From NCBI GenBank assembly GCA_963931925.1, contig OZ007574.1:34396461-34460460 (forward strand): a stretch of 64,000 bases of DNA. The letters are read 5' to 3'. Numbering within the stretch: position 1 is the first letter of the stretch; each line of letters begins with the position of its first letter. Below, piece by piece: positions 36,601 through 46,969 of the stretch. The notes beneath the pieces were generated by a model. That model searched no databases, was not told the origin of the DNA, and worked only from the letters and a program-made list of their open reading frames with translations. Source of the DNA: Onchidella celtica. Lineage: Eukaryota; Mollusca; Gastropoda; Systellommatophora; Onchidiidae. The position numbers and the translations under genes were made by a program.

Positions 36601-38844
36601 GGCTGAAACCTGGACAGTGTACCAATCGCATGCCAGAAAACTAAATCACTTTCATCTGGCCTGCCTTAGAAAGATCCTAAGGATCAAATGGCAGGATAAA
36701 ATTCCAGACACTGAGGTCCTCAATCGTGCCAAGGAATTGAGCATCTTCTGCCACCTGAAAAAAATTCAGCTACGTTGGGCAGGACATGTTGTCAGAATGC
36801 CCGACTCCAGACTCCCTAAGCAAATCTTCTTCTCTGAGCTCTCCAATGGAACGAGCAATGTTGGGGCCCCAAAGAGACGTTACAAAGACACTCTCAAGCA
36901 ATCACTGAAGGCCTTTGCCATTGATGTGAGTGAGTGGGAAAAGCTCTCGCTTGACCGTGCAAATTGGAGGGCGGCCCTTACCAGAGGCAGCAAAGCATGG
37001 GAAGCTGACAGAGTCCAGCAGGCTATCAAAAAAAGAGAACGGCGCAAGAAAAGGCCCAGTGGTACTGAACCAACGGAGCACTCTTGTCACTTATGCGGAA
37101 GGGTCTTCAGGGCAAAAATAGGACTTATCAGTCACATGAGAAGCCATAAGTCATGAAAGAACAGTCTTTCCATTCTGTCCTCTGTGTCCTTTAGTTCTCT
37201 TTATTGTCCATGTGTTGAAATTCTCAACAATTTCATTTCTTTATTCCTCTGGTGTTGTTAAGGTCATCATCATACCTGATGGACGAACTATTATTATTAT
37301 TATATTATTCTTATTTGCAATCCATGTGGCAACAGCATATTCAGGAATTTAGGACAGTCACCAGAGAAACATTTGTGCATGACAGGAGTTACCACTTCTT
37401 CTTAAATAAACTGAGAATTTATGTGATCCGTGATCACAGAGACAGGTGTAGTCAGTCTCCTGTAGTAGATGTTTTTTTGTTCATGCCAAGCATTGGACAA
37501 CTACCTGTGTTTACAAATGATAGTTCATATCACTGACCGTTTATTTGATGCATCATGCCCATCAACCATTTATTTCCTTGTAATTTGTATAGGGCTTTTT
37601 CTTGATGCAATTGATAACATTAAGTGTCATTGGCATGTAATTTCCAATTTTTAATGACTGTATACGGTATGTTTGTAAACCAACTTAACATGACGAAAAA
37701 GCCTGTGCTTCCCGTGTCATTATCTGCTACATATTATATGTAAGTAGATGTATAATTAAATGCAAACTCAGTTATTTTGCTCTTCACACAAACTATTTAC
37801 ATGGGTTTACTTTCAGAGTCATCCCCACGTGTGGTCGTTGCGGCTGTTGTTGGATCTCTTGTGTGCTCCTTGCTGTTGGTGGTTGCATTAGGCTGTGTAT
37901 GTAAAATTTATCGTCACCGTGTGCATCAAATGCGAGGAGGTCCAAGGCATGAAACACCACTGAGTCGTCAGCTAGCAGAAATGTTCCATCGCAGAGCACC
38001 CCCACCTCCTTATCATGAAGCAATGCTGACCTCTCGTCCATATGATGAAGCTTATCTCGAGCTGCTCAACCAAAATAATAATGATCCAAATTCTGCCAAC
38101 GGGGAAAATTCGGCTGGTGGAAATAACCCATCTGCAGGGGAAAGGTCACAAAGAAGCAGTCGTCATGGTAGACGCTGCCGGCACTCACGGCACCATCGTG
38201 GCGTTAACCAGGGTGTCACTCATTCCTCAAGACTGAGATTGGAGAATCAGGGTCTGATTGATCTCGGCACACTGCCTCTCTTACCAGAATTGTCAGACGA
38301 AGGAGCGGGACTTTCGGCCGCTGCTCGAGCTGATAATTCAGAGCATGGTTGTCCACCACCTTACAGTGAAGTAAATTCACCTTGTCTAGCTGACTCCTCT
38401 GGAGACTCTGGAGACGAGTCCAGCGATGCTGAAGGAGAACCAACTTTTGATAGAACAGGTCATGGCTCTGTCTGTGCTGGCAGGGAGTCCTTGATTCAAA
38501 TGGAAATAATAACCCCATCTTCACGAAATCCAACGGACCAAACCCCAGTGTCCTCAGTTACATGTCGTAGAAATTCCAGCAGCACAAGGTCAAATATTGA
38601 TGGTGATAATGAGGATGATGACAGTGATAAAGATGCCGAAACAGCTAGTAGAAGTATGTCTATGGATTCTGCCAATGAGCCACCAAGAGCTTCAGAGGAA
38701 GGAGAAGACAAACTGCAAGAGCATATGGTTGCCATAGACGAGGACTCTGACTGTGAATGTATTTTAACAGAAGGGGGAGTCCGCATTGACTGTGACGATG
38801 CTGATACAGACTCAGATACAGCTTTACTCCAGAGTCATTCATGA
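24656..38844 (+). CDS. CUB/LDLa single-pass receptor, LRP3/LRP12-like
   Basis: Exons: 24656-24707, 25095-25233, 26166-26386, 26940-27350, 28041-28502, 31173-31298, 31627-31740, 32703-32831 and 37817-38844; all phases agree, 893 aa. Residues 1-17 are a signal peptide ([17 protein letters not shown]). CUB domains lie at about 19-136 ([15 protein letters not shown]), 165-274 and 313-427, with YDGR in the last two. LDLa repeats are at 431-470, 473-508 and 513-549; the third has the calcium motif [10 protein letters not shown], the second lacks one usual acidic residue ([13 protein letters not shown]). The TM helix is 557-580. The tail has PPPPY (613-617) and PPPY (731-734), possible WW/NEDD4-family ligands, and ends [16 protein letters not shown]3/10/12 are endocytic receptors; ligand unknown. 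Human LRP12 is CUB-LDLa2-CUB-LDLa3, so orthology is likely but not proven. Confidence 0.9.
28909..30206. mobile_element. piggyBac-like element, family 1, copy 2 (inverted)
   Basis: TTAA at 28905-28908 and 30207-30210; ends CCCTCGTCCCACG and, reversed, CCCTCGTCCTGCGGG. It is the reverse complement of the 983-2093 copy. It carries an extra segment of about 200 bp (about 29058-29266) starting with a TTC run and bounded by AGGATGCA/AGGACGCA, so it probably received a later insertion. It lies in receptor intron 5. Confidence 0.8.
30300..31172. other. receptor intron 5, rest
   Basis: T-rich runs (30311-30328) and short frames without domain support. No repeat was recognised. Confidence 0.3.
31952..32131. 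mobile_element. small hAT-type remnant
   Basis: Begins CAGTGGCGGATCTG and ends GCCGCCACTG, giving CAGTGGCGG inverted termini typical of hAT elements. The 8-bp flanks do not match, so the target duplication has decayed or the ends are slightly misplaced. It lies in receptor intron 7. Confidence 0.55.
32147..32301 (+). repeat. 77-bp tandem duplication
   Basis: Two adjacent copies beginning ATAGGTGTCTGTATGTATTG, differing at a few bases. They lie in receptor intron 7, next to the hAT remnant. Non-coding. Confidence 0.85.
33336..33911 (+). CDS. possible upstream ORF of the LINE
   Basis: Open from an ATG at 33336 to TGA at 33909-33911 (191 aa), with no recognised domain. It overlaps the open main frame (from 33872) by 40 bases, in the -1 phase relative to it. 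In copy 2 the same frame survives with a 12-base, frame-preserving length difference in a Ser-rich stretch. It could encode an ORF1-like protein or be an untranslated leader that is open by chance. Confidence 0.4.
   Translation: MAIYRHSGLDIVTQSIHQYWCSLVWVLHPSQLGLRGCGVAYRQPVRQYDCPSGILLHLDTFPVVLTLSCHLDKLCPGERVSLMFAQLFFTKNKLFAPVLTLTSSSLSSFLSKFQRRWASAVAAGLDRLEAVSTDLHVGGCGLWSLHRRLKWRRGEAAPTVAEQPYLRIALLTSTEEGARKGALKKAHFTSP
33929..37156 (+). CDS. LINE endonuclease-reverse transcriptase, intact
   Basis: The 1075-residue reading is uninterrupted. Numbering is from the GTG at 33929; the frame is open from 33872, and no ATG precedes the nuclease. The APE-type endonuclease has [26 protein letters not shown] (about 165-170) and GTDHRL. 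The RT has [38 protein letters not shown] and the active-site FADD (about 761-764). A C-terminal C2H2 finger has Cys1053, Cys1056, His1069 and His1073. The protein nicks the target and copies LINE RNA into DNA. All motifs are present, so it may be competent. How translation starts is unclear (non-ATG start, frameshift or re-initiation). Confidence 0.9.
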   Translation: MGIPFCGRNKKKFSLLRLGAWNIRTLQDNSNNPERRTALIAIELSRYNLDIVALSETRLPDSGQLKVLSGGYTFFWKGKGAVEPRQHGVGFAIKNDLVRNLQSMPIEINDRLMTLRIPVGKSQSATLISAYAPTMTNPDEAKDKFYSDLESVICSVPAADKLILLGDFNARVGSEISAWPNVLGPHGVGSCHNNGLRLLTLCAEFGLFITNTNFSLPVRNRTSWMHPRSKHWHLIDYVIVRKTDRKDVLVTKAMCGAECGTDHRLIVCKLRLTLRRNRRPQGKAPPKRLNVSKLCSAEKQSELSSELSSKLDCVTFDPENIEQSWTDLNTTVHSCASSTVGFPVRKHQDWFNDNDNEIKVLIKEKNSLIQAHCSDPSSTAKADALRACKGVLQKKLRKMKNDWLEERVRETQKYADTNNTRKFFESLRAVFGPSRCGTTPLLASDGSTRIVELNAIIQRWAEHFGGVLNRPSNINTESIDRLPQTPINAALAKPFTANETRTATNQMSFNKSPGVDSIPAEVYAFGGEKLIERLTELFNHMLKAGKLPQDFKDASIIHLYKNKGDSQVCDNHRGISLLSIAGKILARMLLNRLLDHLSSNDLLPESQCGFRKERGTADMIFAARQIQEKCMEQNKALYITFVDLTKAFDTVCREGLWKILAKFGCPPEFITIVRQFHDGMQAAVKSNGSVSEPFAVTNGVKQGCVLAPTLFSIMFSAMLQEAFSSPPQGVSIKYRTDGSLFNLRRLQAKTKTKSTQVCDLLFADDCALLAHDEDSMQNCVDKFSSACDNFGLTISTKKTEVLHQPTPDDKYPVTPNIKVHDSLLKVSENFTYLGSTLSSTARVDTEIPSRISKASSAFGRLRKRVWDVAGIRTDTKLKVYNAVVLPTLLYGAETWTVYQSHARKLNHFHLACLRKILRIKWQDKIPDTEVLNRAKELSIFCHLKKIQLRWAGHVVRMPDSRLPKQIFFSELSNGTSNVGAPKRRYKDTLKQSLKAFAIDVSEWEKLSLDRANWRAALTRGSKAWEADRVQQAIKKRERRKKRPSGTEPTEHSCHLCGRVFRAKIGLISHMRSHKS

Positions 38845-39489
38845 AATGTGTGTTTACGATCTATTATCATTTGAGAGTTTGCTAACAATATATTGTGTTT
38901 AACCTGAGAAACAAATGAAAGAGAATTCTTTATGTTTATTTGTAACTTCAGTGTATTTTGTAGCACTGTGCCAAAGGTTGAGGGACACTTTTGAAATTTT
39001 GGAAATAATATTCTGCTTAAATCAAGACCCGAGCTCAAGATTTTATTTATCAGACTGTAGATGGTTTTTGCAAAGGATTCAAGGTCAAAACACCTTAGGA
39101 ATTTATTTTTGTTTAAGCTTGTCTTATGGATATTATAAGTCTGAACTAAAACTGTTTAATAGACTTTTGATGATGAAAATATAAAGATTGTAGTTGAAAA
39201 CAAGAATTTCCAACAGTTACTGACTTCAAGAATTAAAAAAAAAATTTTTTTTATAGCTAGCAAGAGACTTTTTGTCTCCTTTTTCATTGGCCACTTCTCC
39301 ACAAAGAAAATCTTCTTAGGAGCTGTTGAATCTCTGATGGCAAAGGAAAAGTTTTCTTTTCAAAAGAAGACTATCACAGTCCATTTTAATATCATCAAAG
39401 TCTCTTGAATGGACTGAGCTAGAAAATTTGGTTTATGGTTTTAGTTTGCATCAGTTGTTTTTTTATGTGGCTGGCCCATATTTGAGGTA
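38845..39489 (+). other. receptor 3' UTR region
   Basis: Follows the stop codon at 38842-38844. A weak poly(A)-like ATATAAA occurs near 39180 and the first clear AATAAA is at 39635-39640, beyond a transposon end at 39490. The cleavage site cannot be fixed by eye. Confidence 0.4.
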
Positions 39490-39580
39490 CAGTGCGATTC
39501 TAATATCTCAACATCAGTGGGAGCGGCTGAATTTTGTTGAGTAAAGAGAAAGTCGAAATAACAGATTAGTGGTGGAAAAG
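39490..39580. mobile_element. pogo/Tigger-type end (partial)
   Basis: TA (39488-39489) precedes CAGTGCGATTCTAATATCTC, then GTTGAGTAAAGAGAAAGTCG and AAATAACAGATT, a layout like pogo-type termini. No matching right end was found nearby, so it is probably truncated. Confidence 0.35.
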
Positions 39581-39599
39581 AACAAAAAACATAGGCAGG

Positions 39600-42500
39600 G
39601 GGGATCAAACATCACTATTATGGTAAATGTGTCCAATAAATAACGCAGTTATGTCCCTTGTTTCCTCTAACCGGCATTCATTCACCCGTTCCTCCAATAT
39701 CACTGTGTGAAGCAGTTGCATGGCAAACGTTTGCAGATGTCGGCATCATACTGGAGCTATACGTCAAATGTGCAGTGTTTTACTTTTTGCTTTTAACTGT
39801 GACCGAACCGTTTCTTTAGAAGAAGTGATGATACCGATAGATACAGTATGGCAATCAACTGAGAGATCTAGGTCAAGGCCTAGTATTAACGGGCGCACGA
39901 ATGCTTTTGCAAAAAAAAAAAAAAAAAAAAAAGTTAAATCATACAGTATGTAGTACTCGGTACTTTTACTGACGTGAGCTTTCCATCGCACTCCACACTC
40001 GCGTTATGGAAGCCAAAGGTCATCCTCTTTGTCCACCCATCCCCTTTCCCCGCCGGCATTGCGAAAAGAAATAAAGACGTCATATATGCCAGGGAGTTGC
40101 GTGGGCATTTTCAGCAGCACAGCACAGTGTACATGTAGTAGATCTAGTGCACTTGGTGTGCTCTGGTCGCAGAGAAATGTGTCGATATAAGAGGAAAGAA
40201 TGGAATAACACGTCCACTTACGGGGAAATATTTAGTAGCATCAAAGAAGGAATAGGTCGGGACTTAAAAATTGTGTCGAGTTACCCAGAATGTCGACAAA
40301 AGCCATGTCAAGATAAGTGGATTAGACTGTATTTATCTGTCAATCTTTGATGGGGATTTGAATTTCTCAGTAACTTGGCGATATATCATTCAGTTTATGC
40401 CAAACAGTATAAGTGTGTCTTTCTGACCTAAAACCAAGATAAAACGTAACAAAATCCAGTTTTTACATTTCCTTTGTGTGTGTCAATGTGTGTTGAGGAA
40501 GGGGGGAACTGTACAGCATTCATTGTAAAAATTCTTAATTATAAATTATGCAGTGCCAACAGGCACACAAGTGAATCTTTGAATCATATTACATGTAATT
40601 ATTAGTGGTGACATGCATTAGGAGTGTTGTGCAAAACTTCTTGAAATTGTTTTTTAAGGGGAATTTGATGATGCATAATATTGCAGTACTTGTTTCGTGC
40701 CAAATTTCTGAAATTCTGCAGTTTGTCATATTTTGCCTTTTTTTTTTTCGCTCTCATTCCACTCTCTCCTCCCACTTTATTTCCCCACCGTTACTACATT
40801 ATGATACAATGCCTGTATTCACCACAGCCCAGAAATCCCCTTTTGAGTTAATGCTACAATTCATGCTTTCATGTTACAAAATCTCCAAGGTTCTGTTGCA
40901 TGAAAGAAAGACATATATAAACCTAATTGTTATGTGAAAATGAAATTGTGTTATCCAAGACCAGACTAATGACTTCAGATTCACTGCTGTGGATATTTTT
41001 CCTTATGGTTTTCTGTAGATGCAGATGCACGTCAAGCCTCAATCTACTTCAAGTCAAGTATGTGTGTACTTGGAGGGTCATCCTACACTGATAAAATTTG
41101 TGTGCACATAATTTAGCAGTTATAAGAGCTGAGTGAGAAAAACAAAAAAGTTGGGGAGAATTTTGCCAGTTTTGTTGATTGATAATTGACAGTGGTTTTT
41201 AATTTCATGACAACATATTTTAGGTATCTGCAGGAAAGTATTGAGGAAAAATCCACACTGACATTGATATCTTCACAGAAGTAGTGTCATTTTTGGGGGG
41301 ATATTTTTGGAATGTACATCAACAATTGTGACTTGGTTGCTTGCAAATGAGGGCAGAATCATGTTTCAGGATAAAGAGATATATTTCTTTGAAGGGAAAT
41401 GCAAAAGTACTAGTTTTATTCATTTCACAAGATGTAACAAAATGTTCAAATTGTTTTGATTTGGTCACTTGCAGTAGTGGCGACAGCTAATATGAACAGT
41501 TTAAAAAGGGACACATTACAGTACAGATGTTGCTATATTGTGTGTGTATGGCATGTTTGCCAACAGTAACCGTGGCAGACATCATTTGAAGTTATGGCCG
41601 CCATGGAAAGGAAAAGACAATGTAAAATAAATCACAGTTGCACTTTTCACAAGACAGACAATAGTTTACAAGTTTTTGGAACAATCTGCCTACTTGCTAC
41701 ATATTTCATTGTTTTCTTGAACCCATGACAGGTCAGCACTAAAAATGGACACAAACAAGGCAAATATTTAGACGATCTTTCACAATTACGCCTTTTTTTT
41801 TTTTCAAGTGGAATATTTTTTGGGGGAAAAAGTAAAATATGGTGCAGTCGATTCAAATATGGGATGGTTGGCAGGTTTGTATTCATTGTTAAAAAAAAAA
41901 AAAAAGAAAAGAGCTCAATGCATGACATTAACCCTCAGTTTGGGTAAGACAGTTGCAAATACAGTGTATTTTTTTTATAAGTCAAGAACTTTGAAAAGAG
42001 AGAAGAAATAATTTATTTTTATAACTGGAGCTTTAAAGTTGTTGACAGCAACAAATATTCTGAAAGACTTAGGGTCTTGTGATAAGACATTTTCATTTTA
42101 AACTGTTACATTGCAGTGTACAAATCATCTTGAGTTTGTTAATGAAGGAGTGGTGTTGTTAGCATCCACCGAGGTGCTTGTTAACCATGTATATACTTAT
42201 TTGTTTGTTCTCAATTCCACAACAAAAAAGAAAGTGCTTTCATATTGTTGATGTATTGTCTGTCAAATGATTTTAATTATGAATATATTGCAGTATATCG
42301 TTTGAAGAGAGTTTGGATGAGAAACGTGTGAGAGTAGACTATTTTTTATCATATAATAGCAATAAGGATGGTATCATTGATCAAGAAAGATGTTTGTCAC
42401 TTTTATTTTTAATTGTATTGGCACTGGTAGATTGTGGAGTTTGTCGACTCACAGGTCACATACAGAAACTGTGGCCACTGAAGGTTTTGAATAAATAGGA

Positions 42501-42850
42501 CATAATCCTTTAAGCTGCTGTACTTTGTAAGCTGTTGGAACGTAATTTTGTTTGTAAACCACAGAGCTATACAATAGATAAGAGGGAGCACTCTGCTGTA
42601 CCACCTCTTTTCCTTCCATTAAGAGATGGTGGCAATTCATATGGCCTTCTAGCGCTGTGCCTTTGCACGCTAAAGGAGGGCAAGCAACTATTAATTACTG
42701 CCCACTTTAATAGAACACAGGGTGCACAGTGACTTGACCTACTTCCTGCTCTAGTCTATCTGTAGAGCTCTGTGATGTAAATTGACATTCTTGCAAGTGA
42801 TAATCATAGGCCTTTGGGCATGAATGCTTAGATATGTCATATTTTCACAT
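39600..42850. other. non-coding, nothing recognised
   Basis: Poly-A and poly-T runs (39910-39931, 41891-41905) and short frames only. A 67-codon frame at 40147-40350 has no domain or splice support. Confidence 0.35.
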
Positions 42851-42854
42851 TCAG

Positions 42855-43283
42855 CATATGTAGCCGCCTGATAAAATGAGGCAGTTTGTGCGTTTTTGTG
42901 GTATGGAGATATTGGTATCACCAAAATGATTATTCAGAACCCTTTCATTTGGTAAAAAAAATATTGCTGTAATTTAATTAGCAGAGAGGATATGGCCTCT
43001 CTAAGATAGGACGTGACACAACCGCAGGTTTGAGAAAAATGCTTTTAAAGTTTCAGCTTTTAGTCAAAATTATTGATGATGACTCGATTCAAAGTCAGTT
43101 TTGAGGCATTTACCCTTCTCAGACAGGATTATCATTTGGAAAAGGTATAGAAAAGAGGTTAAACTTTTCAAAAATACTGAAAACGTAAAGTCGATAAAAT
43201 TAATTGATCCTATGATGCATACGATGTTTTTGAATCAGGTTGTGCCGAGATGTGCCTCATTTTGTCGGGCAGCTACACATATG
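42855..43283. mobile_element. 0.43-kb inverted-repeat MITE
   Basis: CATATGTAGCCGCCTGATAA..ATGAGGCA at the left is mirrored by TGCCTCATTTTGTCGGGCAGC..CATATG at the right (about 80% over 28 bases). The outer CATATG words may be a target duplication or part of the ends. No coding frame. Confidence 0.55.
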
Positions 43284-46200
43284 AAATGAATTGAAAAAAT
43301 GAAAATGCCAATAATTTGCTGTTTTTAATAAATGTTTGAGTTGAAATGAGTGAGCAGATTTCTAATCTGGCTTTGCTTATTTTATGCCTGCCCATACCTA
43401 ACTGGCACCTGGGGTCTCCATTCAGTTTCCTTACCAAGCAATCTGAACCTGACCTGCTGCCTGCACTGATCACCTACCGCATCCAAGCTGATGGCCATCA
43501 TTCTATTCTTGATTGAAAAGACAAAAAAGAAGTGGGAATAGAACAGCGAAGTGTTTTCCCAAATTTTGTGTTGGCATCCACCCCGTCATGAAATTTCTAT
43601 CTTCCAATTATCCCCAAGAATAAGTGAATAAATACAATAAAACATATTTTTTTTTAAGTCCTTCAAGAAATTCTGTCACAACAGTCTTTTTTTTTAATAA
43701 TGAAAATAAAAGTCCATGCCTGAGAAGTGAATGTGAGGGACAAAAGCTAGGACAGGAAAGGGTATGGAAAAAGGCAGGGATTGATCAGTGAAGGAAGGGA
43801 TTTTGGCTGGCAGACAAACAGGTGAGAGTGAAAAAGTAAGGGGTGGAGGGTGGGTGGAGGTATTCAAAATAAAGGGAAGTAGTGAAAAAGTGAAGGAGAG
43901 TAAAGAATCAAGCTAGTGGACAGAGGATTGATAGAAATGACAGAGGAACTCTCAAATGGAAAGAAGGCATAAAATATGAAGACCATCTGGCAGACATCAA
44001 GGTGGGATGAGTTCAGTATCACATGAAGCATATCTGATTGTCTCTGAGCTCTCTGACCCTCCTTCCATTTTTTTTATTTTCAAAGTTGCTTGTAGTTATC
44101 AGCTTTTTTTGTTTCACCTAATTTTATGAACTATGTATGTTGTTGCAATTATGGCAGATTTCATTTAAAACTTTATTTATTACTTTGACATTTTGTTAGT
44201 TGATTTAGTTAGGATGGTTACAGCCCCAGATATGATAGTTGTCAGAAAGTGAAAGAAATACATGTAATCATGTTTTTATTAGTTTAAAGGTTGAGATTCG
44301 CGTTTAAAAAGACCTCCACAAAGCCTGATATTTCATCCTGAAGGCATGATACACATGTCGCATTGTTAAAATAGGATTAGGTACATTCAGAAATTAAATT
44401 ATCTTGATTTTATCGAATATTAAGCTTCAGTATAAATTAATAAATAGACAGGAGTTGTTACTTGTGAACAGTAATAAATTCAGTAGATTGAAAGTGATTT
44501 AATAATAATATAGTGATTGTCTTCACAGTTCAGCAGGGATCCCATGTTTACTTAAAGAAATGTCTGTTAATTAATGCAACTGGGCAGCTGTTCTTGTTGT
44601 GTTTATCAGAAAATTTTCAACAGTCAGATATCCTGAGATTGGTATGTGCATCATCATTCCTTTACTTAGATAACAAAAGATGAGACTGCACCAAAGTGAA
44701 TTCTGTTTTTGGAACAATTTACGGATTGGGGACAAGGTAAGCTTTTTGGAACATAATTTCAGAAACTCAAATAAGGTTAATAGTTTAAAAAGTCAAAAAG
44801 GTGTGCTTTTAGTTTTAGTCTCAGGTTCATGAAAATATAACCACTTAGCCAGAATAAATGTTTGGGCTTACAGTGGTTACCCAATGTTTCTGTATTTTAA
44901 ATTGAGTTTTTTGTGTGGATGTGTATGCGCGCATGCCATTTTTTTTTTTTTTTAATGTTTTTTTATTGTCATTTTTTCGATTATCTTTAGCTGTAGAGTT
45001 ATATATTTATAGTTAGATTAGTTTGACACCTATTTTACAATAATATGGAAGACTTCTATATCAATCTTGCCAGAACAAGGCAAGAAAGTTAAGTTTCTTA
45101 TAGGTCTTTATTTTATCCAGTAATCTCATGGAAATGATAAACACAGAGAATATATGTATTCACAGTTTATTTTAGTTTGCCAAGTTCTCATTTACATGTA
45201 CATATCACTCTTTGAGTATGGCTAAAGTAGACAAATAGCACAAGTAGGGGAATTACACTGTGCTATTGTGGGAGAATGTAACCGTGGCTACTTGTAAACC
45301 AAGTGCTTTTGTAAGATTATTGCAAACGGTTGATGATTGGGCGGCAGTTTTCCTGTATTTTTTTTTTTCCATCCAGAGATGGGAATTCTCAGGAAATTTC
45401 CTGATTTTGGTACATGTATTTTAAAATTTTTTTTTTCCTTAGCCCATATTAAATCAGAATTTTTAAAAAAGACTTTTTTTCAGAATTTTTTTATCTTTAC
45501 TATCTATTCAAGTAATATTTATCACATTTGTGGGATATTTTTGTGAAAAGAAAAACCTTGTATTTTTTAGAAAAAGAAACAAAAAACTGTTTGATTGTGT
45601 TATATTTGAAAACACTTATAGCTGCAATAAATTCAACTGCATCCTAGTAGGGAGCGCAGTAGAAAATGGGCTTAGTAAACACTGTTTTGCTTGTTGTCGA
45701 ATATAATATGAATTGGTCTTGGCGTATTGCAGTTGGTAGTGACACATTACATCAAAAGTTCAGGAAATTTTTCTGTCAGTAGTTCCCATCCCTGTCTTTT
45801 GAAAAACCACTGTAAACCTTAAAAAATCATGTTGGCTATTAAAAACACCAATCTACACATGTGTTTTTATTTTTTCTTTGTGGAGTACTGACTCATTCTT
45901 GCACTTCATGGATCTTTGAGACCCCACTGCTTCGTTAGCCACATACTATTGCCTTTTCATTTTTATGAATTACAACCTACTCTGCATGCATGAATTTCTG
46001 AGTCATCTTTTAGATCATCTATCAGCGTTAGTAAATTTAAAGATTATGGGAAGGTGCTTCTCATACAGAATTTGTGTGGTTGACCAAACATTTATTTATT
46101 AAGCATACATTGAATGTTCCATGACACGACATATACTGGAATATCTCCAACGGCTTAAAGATAATATCCAAATTTTTTTACAATTACTTAAATATATTTG

Positions 46201-46960
46201 CTGCTATCATCCTTCATCAAACAAAAGAAGTTTTCTCCATAATCCTACATATTTTTTGGTAATACGGTGTAAGTGTACAATAATGCTAAGGTTTACTGTA
46301 ATGGGTGGTTCATACAGATATTTTTGTGATGTTGACAGTGCGAGAAACACACACTGGACGTAATTATAATGACAATGTTTTATTATTTTGCATATAAATG
46401 GAGCCAGTTCCTTAATTCAGGAGAAGGGACATGATCATTCCAACACAACGTAGAGGATAGAGATCACACCAATAGCGCAGATTCCATAGGCCTATTAAAG
46501 CTGATGTATGCCAATTAAAAAATGTACGTGAATAAGTGAAAGATATTCAAGTTTATATACATATATATGTCATATGAAGAATTTTGGAACATCGCAGATA
46601 GAAATCTACAGGAACGCCCTATCTGCGCTACATGTGAAATATCAGGAAGTGACACATCAAATTTCTCCTCTCCAAATCTGCTCTTCACTGTTTCTCCTAC
46701 ACTTCTTCCCACTGTGGCACTCCTTCTTTGTCCTTAATCATTCCATCCGATATCATTTCCTTTTTCATGTGAATAATATCCTTTGATATCCTCCTTTCCA
46801 CACTTTCCATATCAAACCTCCTTTCCCACCCTTTGTCTCCCCGGCTGTAAGTTTTTGTTCAAAGTTTTTGTTACTTTAAAATTCTAACTAAATTCTCAGG
46901 TTTCTTAAACATGGATGCAGTCAGTGTTTTTGTTTATGATTTAAAACTGGGTCATTGACC
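43284..46960. other. non-coding, nothing recognised
   Basis: AT-rich with homopolymers. A purine-rich stretch lies at 43720-43990 (AAGGGA/GTGAAAAAG). No domain-bearing frame. Confidence 0.35.
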
Positions 46961-46969
46961 TTGGCAGCA

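Larger units (their letters stand above)
33023..37301 (+). mobile_element. full-length LINE, copy 1, with 16-bp target duplication
   Basis: The 16-bp sequence ATATTATTCTTATTTG occurs at 33007-33022 and 37302-37317, bounding a 4.28-kb insertion with an ATT-rich 3' tail. It lies in receptor intron 8 in the gene's orientation. It has about 0.85 kb before the main frame, an endonuclease-reverse transcriptase frame, and a short 3' region. Copy 2 (58510-62432) is about 99% alike by eye, so both inserted recently. The clade (RTE, I or other) cannot be settled without a tree. Confidence 0.9.
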
